Positions 52,113 to 62,321 are shown, counted from the stretch's first letter. The stretch is 64,000 nucleotides of DNA from Ideonella_A sp963843805 (GCA_963843805.1 CAWJLY010000007.1:39128-103127), one strand, 5' to 3'. A program made the numbers and translations. The notes: generated by a model not told the origin, from the sequence alone.

Positions 52113-52424
52113 TTGGCCCGATGCGTGCGGCCTGCAAGGCCGCCGCCATCGCGGCGCGAGGGCGTCTGAGTTTGCGCCGAAGACACAAACTGCGCACTTG
52201 TCTGGACAACCTGTAAAGGTCGGCCTGATAAGTGCCCGCTCCAGCGGGCTGTCGCGCAGCGGCGACGCAATTTGTGCCGGATGCCCAAGCTCAGGAGGAC
52301 CTGGACAACCTCCGCCAACCCCGGCCACAAGCCGGGGTTTTCATTTCAGCGCTGAAATTTCGCGCCGAAGTGCCGAAAAGGGAAACAACGGAGTCCACCC
52401 AGTCGTCCGACAAACCCGAAGCCG
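52113..52424 (+). other. rpoD-cyclase gap with a hairpin and a diverged rpoD tail copy
   Basis: A GCGGCCT/AGGCCGC hairpin lies at 52127-52143. At 52187-52216 a 30-base stretch translates as KLRTCLDNL plus TAA, a near copy of the RpoD C-terminus KLRTYLDNL, and CTGGACAACCT occurs once more near 52300. No gene is supported. A terminator closes the region at ~52340. Confidence 0.55.
52317..52345 (+). terminator. Rho-independent terminator after rpoD
   Basis: CCCCGGC (52319-52325) pairs with GCCGGGG (52331-52337) around CACAA, followed by TTTTCATTT. It is 205 bases past the rpoD stop. Confidence 0.8.
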
Positions 52425-53423
52425 ATGAACCAGCTCGCAGACCGTTGCATTGTGTTTGCCGATTTGCGCGGCAGCACCGGCCTGTTCGAGCGGCTGGGCA
52501 ATACGCAAGCCACTCACGTCGTCACCAGCAGCGTGGCAAGCCTGTGCGGCGCGGTCGAGGCCTGCGGCGGCACGGTCATCAAGACTCTGGGCGATGGTTT
52601 GATGGCGAGCTTTCGCGAGCCGGCGGCGGCGGTGCGCGCTGCCCAATCGATGCACGAGGCCCTGCAGCAACCCGAGGTCAGCGCCGGCGACGCCGCAGCA
52701 GGCTTGACCGGATCTCGCCCGGATCTGAAGCTGCAGGTCGCCCTGGCGCATGGCGAAGTGGTCGAAACCGACGGCGATTGTTTTGGCGATGCCGTCAATG
52801 TGGCTGCGCGGCTGCTCGATCATGCCGGTGACAACGAAATCCTGGTCACCGTCGATGTGGTTTCACAACTCAGCGCGCTGGCGCAGCGCCGCTTCAGGAA
52901 TCTCGACCATATCGCTGTACGCGGGCGCGCCGAGGCCGTTCACGTATTTCTGACGACGCCGCAACGGGTCGATGATTTTGCGGCGACCCGGCTCGACGCT
53001 TCCAACCGAACCGCTTGCGATCGTTCAATCCAGCTCAGCTGGGACGGTCATCAGCAGCAGTTTTCGTCGGTATTGCTGCCGCTGACCTTCGGACGAAGCC
53101 CGCAGGCCACCTGGTGCATCGACGACAGTCGGGTGTCTCGCCTGCACGCCCGGATCGACTGGACCGGCAGCACCTTCCTGTTGAGCGACATGAGCTACAA
53201 CGGCAGCTTCGTCCGATTCGATCATGACCCGGAGGTGCTGACGCTGCGCCGCGCTCGCTGCACCCTGCACGGCAGCGGCGAGATCGGCTTCGGCTCGCTG
53301 CCACAGGATCAGCCGGCTCAATGTTTACGGTTCGAAGTCTTGCGATCGGCCAATGGAAGGTGCCTCGCAGCCACCGCGCAAGCCGAAGCCGCTTGTGCGG
53401 CCGAGATCGTCGGGGCGGCTTGA
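52425..53423 (+). CDS. Class III nucleotidyl cyclase fused to an FHA domain
   Basis: 332 residues. The N-terminal cyclase domain (~1-185) has both metal-binding sites, IVFADLRGSTGLFERLG and TLGDGLMASF, and the FGDAVNVAARLL motif with asparagine and arginine for transition-state binding, so it is probably catalytic. The C-terminal FHA domain (~215-310) has LTFGRSPQATWCIDDSRVSR, LHARID and SYNGSFVRF, a phosphothreonine-binding pattern. Cytosolic, with no membrane segment. Product (cAMP or cGMP) cannot be told by eye. Coupling of a cyclase to an FHA domain suggests control by a Ser/Thr kinase; none is encoded in the window. Confidence 0.82.
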   Translation: MNQLADRCIVFADLRGSTGLFERLGNTQATHVVTSSVASLCGAVEACGGTVIKTLGDGLMASFREPAAAVRAAQSMHEALQQPEVSAGDAAAGLTGSRPDLKLQVALAHGEVVETDGDCFGDAVNVAARLLDHAGDNEILVTVDVVSQLSALAQRRFRNLDHIAVRGRAEAVHVFLTTPQRVDDFAATRLDASNRTACDRSIQLSWDGHQQQFSSVLLPLTFGRSPQATWCIDDSRVSRLHARIDWTGSTFLLSDMSYNGSFVRFDHDPEVLTLRRARCTLHGSGEIGFGSLPQDQPAQCLRFEVLRSANGRCLAATAQAEAACAAEIVGAA

Positions 53424-53524
53424 GTCACGGGTATCGGCGCAGACGGCGCGCTGCTGGCTGATAATCGCCCCTTTGTAGAAAAATGCCCAGTGCAGGCCGG
53501 CGCGCTTGTGCGTAGCCCTGCCTC

Positions 53525-54625
53525 ATGCCGTACGCCTCCGAACCCGCCTTCCGCCATGGTCAGCGTGATCACGCTGAACAAGTCGCCGTGGTCTTGTGCA
53601 ACCTCGGGACCCCCGATGCCCCGACCGCCGCCGCGCTGCGCACGTATCTGGCGCAGTTTCTCGGCGATCCGCGCGTCGTCGAGATTCCGCGCCTCGTCTG
53701 GTGGCTGATCCTGCACGGCGTGATCCTGCGGACGCGGCCCGCCAAATCGGCGCGCAAATATGCCAGCATCTGGATGGCTGAAGGGTCACCGCTGCGGGTC
53801 TGGACCGAAAAGCAGACCAGCCTGCTGCGTGGCTACATGGGCGAGCGGGGCCACCACATCAGCGTGCGCCATGCGATGAGTTATGGAAGCCCGTCGATCG
53901 GCTCGGTACTCGACCAGCTCAAATCCGAAGGCGTCAGGCGGGTCGTCGTCATGCCGATGTATCCGCAATATTCATCGACCACAACCGCCAGCGTCTTCGA
54001 TGCCGTGTACACCTGGGCGCGAAATGTTCGCCACATCCCTGAATTTCGCTTCGTCAACCGTTTCCACGACCACCCGGGCTATATCGAGGCGGTGGCCAAA
54101 CGAATCCTCGCGCACTGGGCACAAAATGGCCGGCCGGACAAGCTGGTGATGAGCTTTCACGGTCTGCCGCAGCGCAATCTGATACAGGGCGACCCCTACC
54201 ACTGCGAATGCCTGAAAACCGCGCGATTGGTCGGGCAACGACTTGGCATTTCGCCGGACGAACTGATCGTCACATTCCAGAGCCGTTTTGGCAAGGCTGA
54301 ATGGTTGCAGCCTTATACCGAGGCCACGCTGGTCGAACTGGCACGCCAAGGCGTCAAGCGCGTCGATATCACCTGCCCGGGTTTTGTCGCCGACTGTCTG
54401 GAAACACTGGAAGAAATTGCCATCGAAGCGCGCGCTGCGTACATCGGGGCCGGCGGTGAACAATTCCACTACATCCCCTGCATGAATGATCAGCATGATT
54501 GGATTGCCGCCTTGTGCAACATCGTGCAGGACAACATGCAAGGCTGGGATACCAAATCGATACCCGACGTGAGCGAGCTCGATGCGCAGCGTGAACGCGC
54601 ACTGGCACGTGGAGCGGTCCGGTGA
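53525..54625 (+). CDS. hemH: Ferrochelatase HemH
   Basis: Last step of haem synthesis, inserting Fe(2+) into protoporphyrin IX. 366 residues. Motifs: VVLCNLGTPDAPTAAALRTY, MPMYPQYSSTTTASVFDAVY, the metal-site histidine in MSFHGLPQRNL, and the signature LVELARQGVKRVDITCPGFV with CLETLEEI. Start ATG 53525 gives an N-terminal tail usual for proteobacteria. It is followed after seven bases by hslR. Confidence 0.95.
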   Translation: MPYASEPAFRHGQRDHAEQVAVVLCNLGTPDAPTAAALRTYLAQFLGDPRVVEIPRLVWWLILHGVILRTRPAKSARKYASIWMAEGSPLRVWTEKQTSLLRGYMGERGHHISVRHAMSYGSPSIGSVLDQLKSEGVRRVVVMPMYPQYSSTTTASVFDAVYTWARNVRHIPEFRFVNRFHDHPGYIEAVAKRILAHWAQNGRPDKLVMSFHGLPQRNLIQGDPYHCECLKTARLVGQRLGISPDELIVTFQSRFGKAEWLQPYTEATLVELARQGVKRVDITCPGFVADCLETLEEIAIEARAAYIGAGGEQFHYIPCMNDQHDWIAALCNIVQDNMQGWDTKSIPDVSELDAQRERALARGAVR

Positions 54626-54632
54626 CCGAGAC

Positions 54633-55058
54633 ATGAAGCCGCCATCACCAGCCGACGACGGCCCGCGCCTCGATAAATGGTTGTGGGCGGCACGCTTCTA
54701 CAAGACGCGCGGTCTGGCCAGTGAACAGATCGGCAAAGGGCGGATCCTGGTCAACGGCCAGACTGCCAAGTCATCGCGAACGGTGCGAATCGGCGACTTG
54801 ATCGATTTGCACCTGGAGGCGAGCCGGCGTACCGTAACGGTGCGGGGTCTGAGTCATGTCCGCGGGCCGGCCCCGGTTGCACAGTTGCTTTACGAGGAAA
54901 CCGCCGCCAGCATCGCCCAGCGTGAAAGAGCGGCTGCGCAGCGTCGGCTCGCTCCGGAGCCGGCAAACGCCATCGACCAGGGTCGGCCGACCAAACGCGA
55001 CCGACGAGACCTCGCCGATTGGCAACGCTGGAGCGCCAGCGTCGACCCCGAGAATTGA
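54633..55058 (+). CDS. hslR: Heat-shock protein 15 / S4-domain RNA-binding protein HslR
   Basis: 141 residues. An S4 RNA-binding domain (RLDKWLWAARFYKTRGLASE, IGKGRILVNGQTAKSSRTVR) is followed by a basic tail (GRPTKRDRRDLADWQRW). E. coli Hsp15 binds stalled 50S subunits carrying a nascent chain. ATG 54633 is seven bases from the hemH stop. It precedes grpE-dnaK-dnaJ, in keeping with a heat-shock cluster. Confidence 0.9.
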   Translation: MKPPSPADDGPRLDKWLWAARFYKTRGLASEQIGKGRILVNGQTAKSSRTVRIGDLIDLHLEASRRTVTVRGLSHVRGPAPVAQLLYEETAASIAQRERAAAQRRLAPEPANAIDQGRPTKRDRRDLADWQRWSASVDPEN

Positions 55059-55126
55059 TTCAGCCCGGCTGCAGGCCGGCTTTCAGTTCGCGCGCCTCGA
55101 TGGGCCAAGCCGCCGTCAAATGCCCT

Positions 55127-55154
55127 CTTGAAATCAGGGGCTTGGACCTCAGAT
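55127..55154 (+). promoter_or_regulatory. Candidate heat-shock (sigma-32) promoter of grpE
   Basis: CTTGAAA (55127-55133) is the sigma-32 -35 consensus; CCTCAGAT (55147-55154), 13 bases on, partly matches the CCCCATNT -10. Transcription would then start inside or after the first grpE ATG (55153), favouring the second ATG at 55198. Confidence 0.45.
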
Positions 55155-55764
55155 GCAACCGATCGAGACAGCAGGCGATTCACAAAAACCCATCACCATG
55201 GCCAATTCCGATAAACATGGGACCCCGGAGTTCCCCGACACTCCCGACAACCCGATCGACAGCAGTGCTGATCTCGGCCCGTCGCCTGGCGATGCAACCG
55301 ACTGGCAGCAGAAATACGCCGAGCTCGAAACCAAGCACACCGACGTAGCCGACGCCTATCTGCGCGCCAAGGCGGAAGCCGAAAATACCCGTCGCCGCGC
55401 TGATGAAGATATCAGCAAGTCGCGCAAATTTGCCATCGAGTCGTTCGCCGAGGCGCTGCTGCCGGTCATGGACAGCATGGAGGCAGCCATCGCGATGCCG
55501 GATGCGGCACCCGGTCAGGTTCTCGAAGGGGTGCACGCGACGCTGCGTCAATTGGCCAGCGTGCTCGAGCGCAACAAGGTGATCGAGATCAACCCGCCCC
55601 CCGGTAGCCGGTTCGATCCGCATCAGCATCAGGCCATCAGCGCGGTGCCGGCCGCCACTGCCGGCCAGGAACCGAATACCGTTGTCGCCGTTCTTCAAAA
55701 AGGCTATCTGATCGCCGATCGAATGCTGCGCCCGGCGCTCGTGACGGTCACCGCACCGAGCTGA
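55153..55764 (+). CDS. grpE: Nucleotide exchange factor GrpE
   Basis: DnaK co-chaperone that releases ADP, 203 residues from the first ATG. A disordered acidic N-terminus leads to the long coiled coil (LETKHTDVADAYLRAKAEAE, NTRRRADEDISKSRKFAIES) and the beta-domain (VIEINPPPGSRFDPHQHQAI, NTVVAVLQKGYLIADRMLRP). The alternative start ATG 55198 (MANSDKHG) would give 188 residues; neither start has a strong ribosome site. Part of the grpE-dnaK-dnaJ set. Confidence 0.93.
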   Translation: MQPIETAGDSQKPITMANSDKHGTPEFPDTPDNPIDSSADLGPSPGDATDWQQKYAELETKHTDVADAYLRAKAEAENTRRRADEDISKSRKFAIESFAEALLPVMDSMEAAIAMPDAAPGQVLEGVHATLRQLASVLERNKVIEINPPPGSRFDPHQHQAISAVPAATAGQEPNTVVAVLQKGYLIADRMLRPALVTVTAPS

Positions 55765-55791
55765 ATCCGGTTGTTTTTCGGGCCTGTCGGC

Positions 55792-55798
55792 CTTGAAA
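55792..55798 (+). promoter_or_regulatory. Candidate sigma-32 -35 element before dnaK
   Basis: CTTGAAA occurs 58 bases before the dnaK ATG, matching the heat-shock -35 consensus. The -10 expected at 13-15 bases is weak, so this is tentative. Confidence 0.35.
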
Positions 55799-55856
55799 TC
55801 CGGCCTCGTTATCCACAAGTTACCCGCAAGCCAATATCCGCCAGAGGAGCAACAAA

Positions 55857-57827
<1,971 letters not shown>

Positions 57828-57840
57828 TCACTGTCCACCG

Positions 57841-57903
57841 GCCGTCCGGCGCGATGTTCCGGACGGCAAAAAGCTCCCCCGTGCGCCGAGAGGCGAACGG
57901 GGG
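57841..57903 (+). terminator. Two hairpins between dnaK and dnaJ
   Basis: GCCGTCCGG (57841-57849) pairs with CCGGACGGC (57859-57867), followed by AAAAA. A second stem, CCCCCGT (57876-57882)/ACGGGGG (57897-57903), precedes ACTTCGTGTTT. Neither has a good T run, so they more likely reduce read-through or mark mRNA ends than stop all transcription. Confidence 0.45.
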
Positions 57904-57928
57904 ACTTCGTGTTTAAAAGGCTCAGATC

Positions 57929-59068
57929 ATGGCAAAGCGTGACTATTACAACGTGCTCGGCGTCGCCCGCAACGCCGGCGAAGACGAAATCAAGAAGGCC
58001 TACCGCAAGCTGGCGATGAAACACCACCCCGACCGGAATCAGGGGGATGGTGCAAAAAAGTCCGAGGATGAATTCAAGGAGGCCAAGGAAGCCTACGAGA
58101 TGCTGAGCGACCCGCAGAAACGGGCCGCCTACGATCAATACGGTCATGCAGGGGTCGATCCCAACATGGGCCGTGGCGGTGCAGGTCCCGACGGGTTCGG
58201 CGGTTTTGCCGAGGCCTTCGGCGACATCTTCGGTGACATCTTCGGCGCCGGTGGGCAGCGCCGCGGCGGCGGCGGGTCACAGGTCTTCCGGGGCAGCGAC
58301 CTCTCGTACGCGATGGAGATCTCACTGGAGGAGGCCGCTCATGGCAAGGAAAGCCAGATCCGCATCCCGACCTGGGACAGTTGCGAAACCTGCCATGGCA
58401 GCGGCGCCAAGGCGGGCACCAGCCCGAAGGTGTGCAGCACCTGCAGCGGATCAGGCCAGGTCACGATGCGTCAGGGCTTCTTCAGCATCCAGCAGACCTG
58501 CCCACACTGCCGCGGCGCCGGCAAGATCATTGCCGAGCCATGCTTGACCTGCCAAGGTCAGGGCAAGGTCAAACGCAACAAGACGCTGGAAGTGAAGATC
58601 CCCCCCGGCATCAACGAAGGCATGCGGATCCGCTCGGCCGGCAACGGCGAACCCGGGACCAATGGCGGCCCGCCGGGTGATTTGTATATCGAGATACGGA
58701 TCAAGCAGCATGAAATCTTCGAGCGTGATGGCGACGATCTGCACTGCAGCGTGCCGGTGGCGCTGACCACGGTTGCGCTCGGCGGCACGATCGAGGTGCC
58801 GACATTGAGCGGCAAGGCCGAGATCGAGTTGCCCGAGGGAACGCAGCACGGCAAGACCTTCCGCTTGCGCGGCAAAGGCATCAAGGGCGTGCGTTCGAGC
58901 TACCCCGGCGACCTTTATTGCCACGTCAGCGTCGAGACGCCGGTCAAGTTGACCGAACATCAACGCAAGTTGTTGAAGGACCTCGACGAGTCATTCCGCA
59001 AAGGTGGCGACAAACATTCGCCCACCTCGAAGTCGTGGTCGGATCGGGTCAAGGACTTGTTCAAGTAA
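57929..59068 (+). CDS. dnaJ: Co-chaperone DnaJ (Hsp40)
   Basis: 379 residues. The J domain carries the DnaK-stimulating HPD (KHHPDRNQG, ~33-35). A Gly/Phe-rich linker (GFGGFAEAFGDIFGDIFGAG) follows, then four zinc-finger repeats CETCHGSG, CSTCSGSG, CPHCRGAG and CLTCQGQG, and two C-terminal beta-domains. It lies 101 bases after dnaK, separated by two hairpins. Confidence 0.97.
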   Translation: MAKRDYYNVLGVARNAGEDEIKKAYRKLAMKHHPDRNQGDGAKKSEDEFKEAKEAYEMLSDPQKRAAYDQYGHAGVDPNMGRGGAGPDGFGGFAEAFGDIFGDIFGAGGQRRGGGGSQVFRGSDLSYAMEISLEEAAHGKESQIRIPTWDSCETCHGSGAKAGTSPKVCSTCSGSGQVTMRQGFFSIQQTCPHCRGAGKIIAEPCLTCQGQGKVKRNKTLEVKIPPGINEGMRIRSAGNGEPGTNGGPPGDLYIEIRIKQHEIFERDGDDLHCSVPVALTTVALGGTIEVPTLSGKAEIELPEGTQHGKTFRLRGKGIKGVRSSYPGDLYCHVSVETPVKLTEHQRKLLKDLDESFRKGGDKHSPTSKSWSDRVKDLFK

Positions 59069-59074
59069 AGCGGG

Positions 59075-59103
59075 TTGATGACTGTATAAAAACACAGTAT
59101 ATT
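59075..59103 (+). promoter_or_regulatory. LexA-type SOS promoter of the radical SAM gene
   Basis: TTGATG (59075-59080) and TATATT (59098-59103) are spaced by 17 bases. Within that spacer lies CTGTATAAAAACACAG (59082-59097), a full match to the proteobacterial LexA box CTGT-N8-ACAG. LexA bound here would block RNA polymerase directly. The gene's ATG is 88 bases past the box. Confidence 0.72.
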
Positions 59104-59184
59104 GACAGCTCCCGTCCGGGTCGGTGATCGGCTCGGGGTCTGCCGGGCGAGGCAACGCCCGGTTCGGGTTGCGGAGAGCCGTCG

Positions 59185-60306
59185 ATGAATCATCGTGCCG
59201 AAGTTGAAGATACCGGTATTGGGGCGGCAACGTCCGTCGTCCTTTTTCACAAAGGTCGTGGCGTCGGCACCAATCACCAGACTCGTTTCGCGGCGTGGAA
59301 CCGCGAAGCCGATCGTGATTTCCTCGATCACGCCGCGCTCGAGGGCGAGCCGCCCAGGCGCGCCACAACCGTCACCGAACAGAGCGCGCGTTCGATCATC
59401 AGCCGCAACACGTCGCCCGACATCCCCTTCGATCAATCGATCAACCCGTATCAGGGCTGCGAACACGGTTGCGTCTACTGTTATGCCCGGCCGAGTCACG
59501 CCTTCATCGGGTTGTCTGCGGGGCTCGATTTCGAGACTCGCATCTTTGCCAAGACCAATGCGGCTGCGCTGCTGCGAGCCGAGCTGAACCGGCCGGCTTA
59601 TCGGCCTGCACACATCGCGCTCGGTGCCAATACCGATCCCTACCAGCCGGCCGAGCGCAAGCTGGAGATCACCCGCGATATCTTGCACACCTTGGCCGAT
59701 TTCAACCTGCCGGTGGCGATCACGACCAAATCGGCGCTGGTCGTCAGGGATATCGATATCCTGGCGCCAATGGCTGCGCGAGGCCTGGCGCGGGTCTTCA
59801 TCTCGCTGGGTACGCTCGACAACGGGCTGGCAAGGATTCTGGAGCCGCGCGCCAATTCGCCGGCGCGGCGGCTCGAAGCGATTCGCCGCCTCGCCGATGC
59901 CGGCATTCCGGTGGGCGTATTCACCTCACCGTTGATTCCCGGCCTGAACGACAAGGAGATGGAAAAGATCCTCGAGGCTGCGGTGCAAGCGGGCGCGACC
60001 CAGGCCAACTATGTGATTCTGCGGCTACCGCTTGAAGTCAGAGATCTGTTCGTCGAGTGGCTGGAGCATCACTTTCCGCTACGCGCCAGCCATGTGATGA
60101 GCCTGGTGCGGCAGATGCGAGACGGCCGCGATTACGACCCCGACTTCACGACCCGGATGCGCGGCACCGGCCTGTATGCCGACCTGATCCGCCAGCGTTT
60201 CAGGCTTGCCTGCAGCAGGCTCGGGTTGCGCCGCGAACGGGTCTCGATGGATATATCGCAGTTCCGCCGGCCCGACTCGCAGGTGAAGCAGCTTGCACTT
60301 TTCTGA
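59185..60306 (+). CDS. Radical SAM protein of the PA0069 / Rv2578c family (SplB-like)
   Basis: 373 residues. The [4Fe-4S] motif CEHGCVYCYARP has Cys at 92, 96 and 99 (CxxxCxxC). Around it are family blocks: SIISRNTSPDIPFDQSINPY, HAFIGLSAGLDFETRIFAKT, HIALGANTDPYQPAERKLEI, FTSPLIPGLNDKEMEKILEA, and a C-terminal region ending KQLALF. Similar to spore photoproduct lyase-type proteins in the core, but the reaction of this family is not known to me. GGAG lies eight bases before ATG 59185. A LexA box in its promoter suggests DNA-damage induction. It stands alone between dnaJ and a convergent cupin gene. Confidence 0.85.
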   Translation: MNHRAEVEDTGIGAATSVVLFHKGRGVGTNHQTRFAAWNREADRDFLDHAALEGEPPRRATTVTEQSARSIISRNTSPDIPFDQSINPYQGCEHGCVYCYARPSHAFIGLSAGLDFETRIFAKTNAAALLRAELNRPAYRPAHIALGANTDPYQPAERKLEITRDILHTLADFNLPVAITTKSALVVRDIDILAPMAARGLARVFISLGTLDNGLARILEPRANSPARRLEAIRRLADAGIPVGVFTSPLIPGLNDKEMEKILEAAVQAGATQANYVILRLPLEVRDLFVEWLEHHFPLRASHVMSLVRQMRDGRDYDPDFTTRMRGTGLYADLIRQRFRLACSRLGLRRERVSMDISQFRRPDSQVKQLALF

Positions 60307-60332
60307 AGCTGTCAACGCAAAGGGTGCTCCGG

Positions 60333-60668
60333 TCACCCTCCGGCAACAAGAATGATAGTGACCAGCAGCGACGAATCGACGACCGCCTTGAGCGCATGCG
60401 GTTCGCCGCTGCCCAGCATCACCAGTTCACCGGCACGCAGGTCACATTGCCGGGAGCCGGTTGATACAACGACTTCACCTTCGATGCATTGAATCGTCAC
60501 CGCGCCCGGCACCTCGTGACGAGGCAAGCCGTTGCCGGCCTGCAGCACAAGACGCATCAACTGAAGCGAGTCGGTCTTCAGCAGGCTGGTCGACACCGCA
60601 GTGCTCAGCCTGGCGCCCAGCGGGCGAATATCGAGCACATCGAGCGGGTGAGCGTGTGGCAGTGCCAT
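60333..60668 (-). CDS. Small cupin-domain protein
   Basis: 111 residues. A single cupin barrel: LMRLVLQAGNGLPRHEVPGA, VTIQCIEGEVVVSTGSRQCD, LRAGELVMLGSGEPHALKAV. Metal-ligand type residues are reduced to the H of PRHE and of EPHAL, so metal binding is uncertain. Relatives are small cytosolic sensors or isomerases; function unknown. Start ATG 60668 is preferred to a TTG ten codons upstream. It lies 31 bases downstream of dnaB on the same strand. Confidence 0.7.
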   Translation of the reverse strand: MALPHAHPLDVLDIRPLGARLSTAVSTSLLKTDSLQLMRLVLQAGNGLPRHEVPGAVTIQCIEGEVVVSTGSRQCDLRAGELVMLGSGEPHALKAVVDSSLLVTIILVAGG

Positions 60669-60699
60669 GGCGGATCCAGCGTGACAACGAATCGACAAC

Positions 60700-62154
60700 T
60701 CAATAATGATCGCCAGCGCTGCCAGGTGCCAGGTTGTCGAACTTCGTCAAGGGTTTGTTGAAGAACAGTTTGACCGTCCCGGTCGGCCCGTTGCGCTGCT
60801 TGCCGATGATGATTTCGGCCACACCGGGCTCTTTGCAGGCTTCCTTGGTGTAGTAGTCGTCCCGGTAAATGAACATGATCACATCGGCGTCCTGTTCGAT
60901 CGCACCGGATTCGCGCAGGTCGCTCATCATCGGGCGCTTGTCGGTTCGCGATTCGACCGAGCGGTTGAGCTGCGACAAGGCAATCACCGGGCACTGCAGC
61001 TCCTTGGCCAGGCTTTTCAGCCCACGCGAGATCTCACCGATCACGGTCGCCCGGTTTTCGTCGCTGCTGCCGCCGCTGCCGCTCATCAGTTGCAGGTAAT
61101 CGACAACGATCAGCCCGAGCTTGCCGCACTGCCGTGCCTGTCTGCGCGCGCGGGCACGCACCTCGCTGGGCGTCAGTGCCGGGCTTTCGTCGATGAACAT
61201 GCTGACGGTGCCGAGCCGCTCGACGGCTTCCGACAAGCGGCCCCACTCGTCGTCCTTCAGCGCACCGGTGCGCAGGCGTTGCTGGTCGATCCGTCCGAGT
61301 GATCCGACCAGTCGCAACGCCAACTGCGAAGCGCCCATCTCCATCGAAAAAATGACGACCGGCAGACCTTCACCAACCGCCACGTGTTCGGCGATATTCA
61401 ATGCAAAGGCAGTCTTGCCCATCGACGGGCGGGCGGCGAGCACGATCAGGTCGCCGGGCTGGAAACCGGCCGTCATCTTGTCGAGATCGAAATAGCCCGT
61501 ACGCACGCCGGTCACCTCTTCGGCACCGTTCTCGTGCAATTCGGTCACCCGGTCGAGCAATTGCACAACCAGCGCATCCATGGTCTGGAAGCCCTGTTTC
61601 GACTTCGAGCCTTCCTCGCCGATGCGAAAGATCTTGCCTTCGGCTTCATCGAGGATCTGATCGACCGGCCTGCCTTGCGGATTGAATGCCTGGGTGGCGA
61701 TTTCGTCGCTTGCCGCCACCAGCTTGCGCAGCACCGCACGTTCGCGGACGATCTCGGCGTAGCGGCGCAGGTTGGCAGCGCTCGGCACACTTTGCGCCAA
61801 GGCGTTGAGGTAGACCAGGCCACCGCATTCTTCGCCTTTGCCGAAGCCTTGCAGTTGCTCGAATACCGTGATCACATCGGCCGGTTTGGTCGCATTGACC
61901 AGGCTGCCGATGGCCGCATAAATCAGGCGGTGTTCAAAACGGTAGAAGTCGGAATCGACCAGCAGATCGCCGGCTCGGTCCCAGGCGCTGTTGTCCAGCA
62001 GCAACCCGCCGAGCACACTCTGCTCGGCTTCGATCGAATGCGGGGGAATTCGCAGGCGGGCGACTTCATCGTCGGGACGAAACACAGGCGACGAGCCCGC
62101 GCTGGCCGAGATGGACGAATTGGGCAGGGCGGGAGATGAAAAGACGGCAACCAT
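60700..62154 (-). CDS. dnaB: Replicative DNA helicase DnaB
   Basis: Hexameric 5'-3' helicase at the replication fork, 484 residues. The N-terminal domain (RIPPHSIEAEQSVLGGLLLD) and linker lead to the RecA-like motor: Walker A AARPSMGKTAFAL, the H1a region FSMEMGASQLALRL, Walker B LIVVDYLQLMSG, H3 VIALSQLNRSVESR and the arginine-finger region SGAIEQDADVIMFIYRDDYY. There is no intein. Start ATG 62154; a GTG two codons upstream is possible. Confidence 0.96.
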   Translation of the reverse strand: MVAVFSSPALPNSSISASAGSSPVFRPDDEVARLRIPPHSIEAEQSVLGGLLLDNSAWDRAGDLLVDSDFYRFEHRLIYAAIGSLVNATKPADVITVFEQLQGFGKGEECGGLVYLNALAQSVPSAANLRRYAEIVRERAVLRKLVAASDEIATQAFNPQGRPVDQILDEAEGKIFRIGEEGSKSKQGFQTMDALVVQLLDRVTELHENGAEEVTGVRTGYFDLDKMTAGFQPGDLIVLAARPSMGKTAFALNIAEHVAVGEGLPVVIFSMEMGASQLALRLVGSLGRIDQQRLRTGALKDDEWGRLSEAVERLGTVSMFIDESPALTPSEVRARARRQARQCGKLGLIVVDYLQLMSGSGGSSDENRATVIGEISRGLKSLAKELQCPVIALSQLNRSVESRTDKRPMMSDLRESGAIEQDADVIMFIYRDDYYTKEACKEPGVAEIIIGKQRNGPTGTVKLFFNKPLTKFDNLAPGSAGDHY

Positions 62155-62274
62155 GGTCACACTATACGGTCGGCTTGGCCAGCTGCCTGTGTACAGAGCT
62201 GTGTAAAAGCAGTGGACTTTCGGTGCGTATCGCCACCGGTCCGCTGGCGCAGCCGTCGGGCGAGCTGCAACGAA

Positions 62275-62305
62275 AAAAGGGTCGGCAAACCGACCCTTTT
62301 CGTTT
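62275..62305 (-). terminator. Terminator after rplI
   Basis: An 11-base perfect stem (AAAAGGGTCGG 62275-62285 with CCGACCCTTTT 62290-62300) around CAAA, with A and T runs on the two sides, so it can work in both directions. It ends the rpsF-priB-rpsR-rplI transcript before dnaB. Confidence 0.88.
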
Positions 62306-62321
62306 TACGCTGCGGCGTCGA

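Noticed and set aside
52113..52340. A tRNA or small RNA gene after rpoD
   Set aside because: No cloverleaf or TTCRANY-type T loop can be formed; only hairpins and the rpoD tail copy are visible.
60700..62154. Intein in dnaB
   Set aside because: The protein is normal length and the Walker A region is continuous.
62188..62200. CTGTGTACAG before dnaB as a LexA box
   Set aside because: The half-sites are separated by two bases, not eight.
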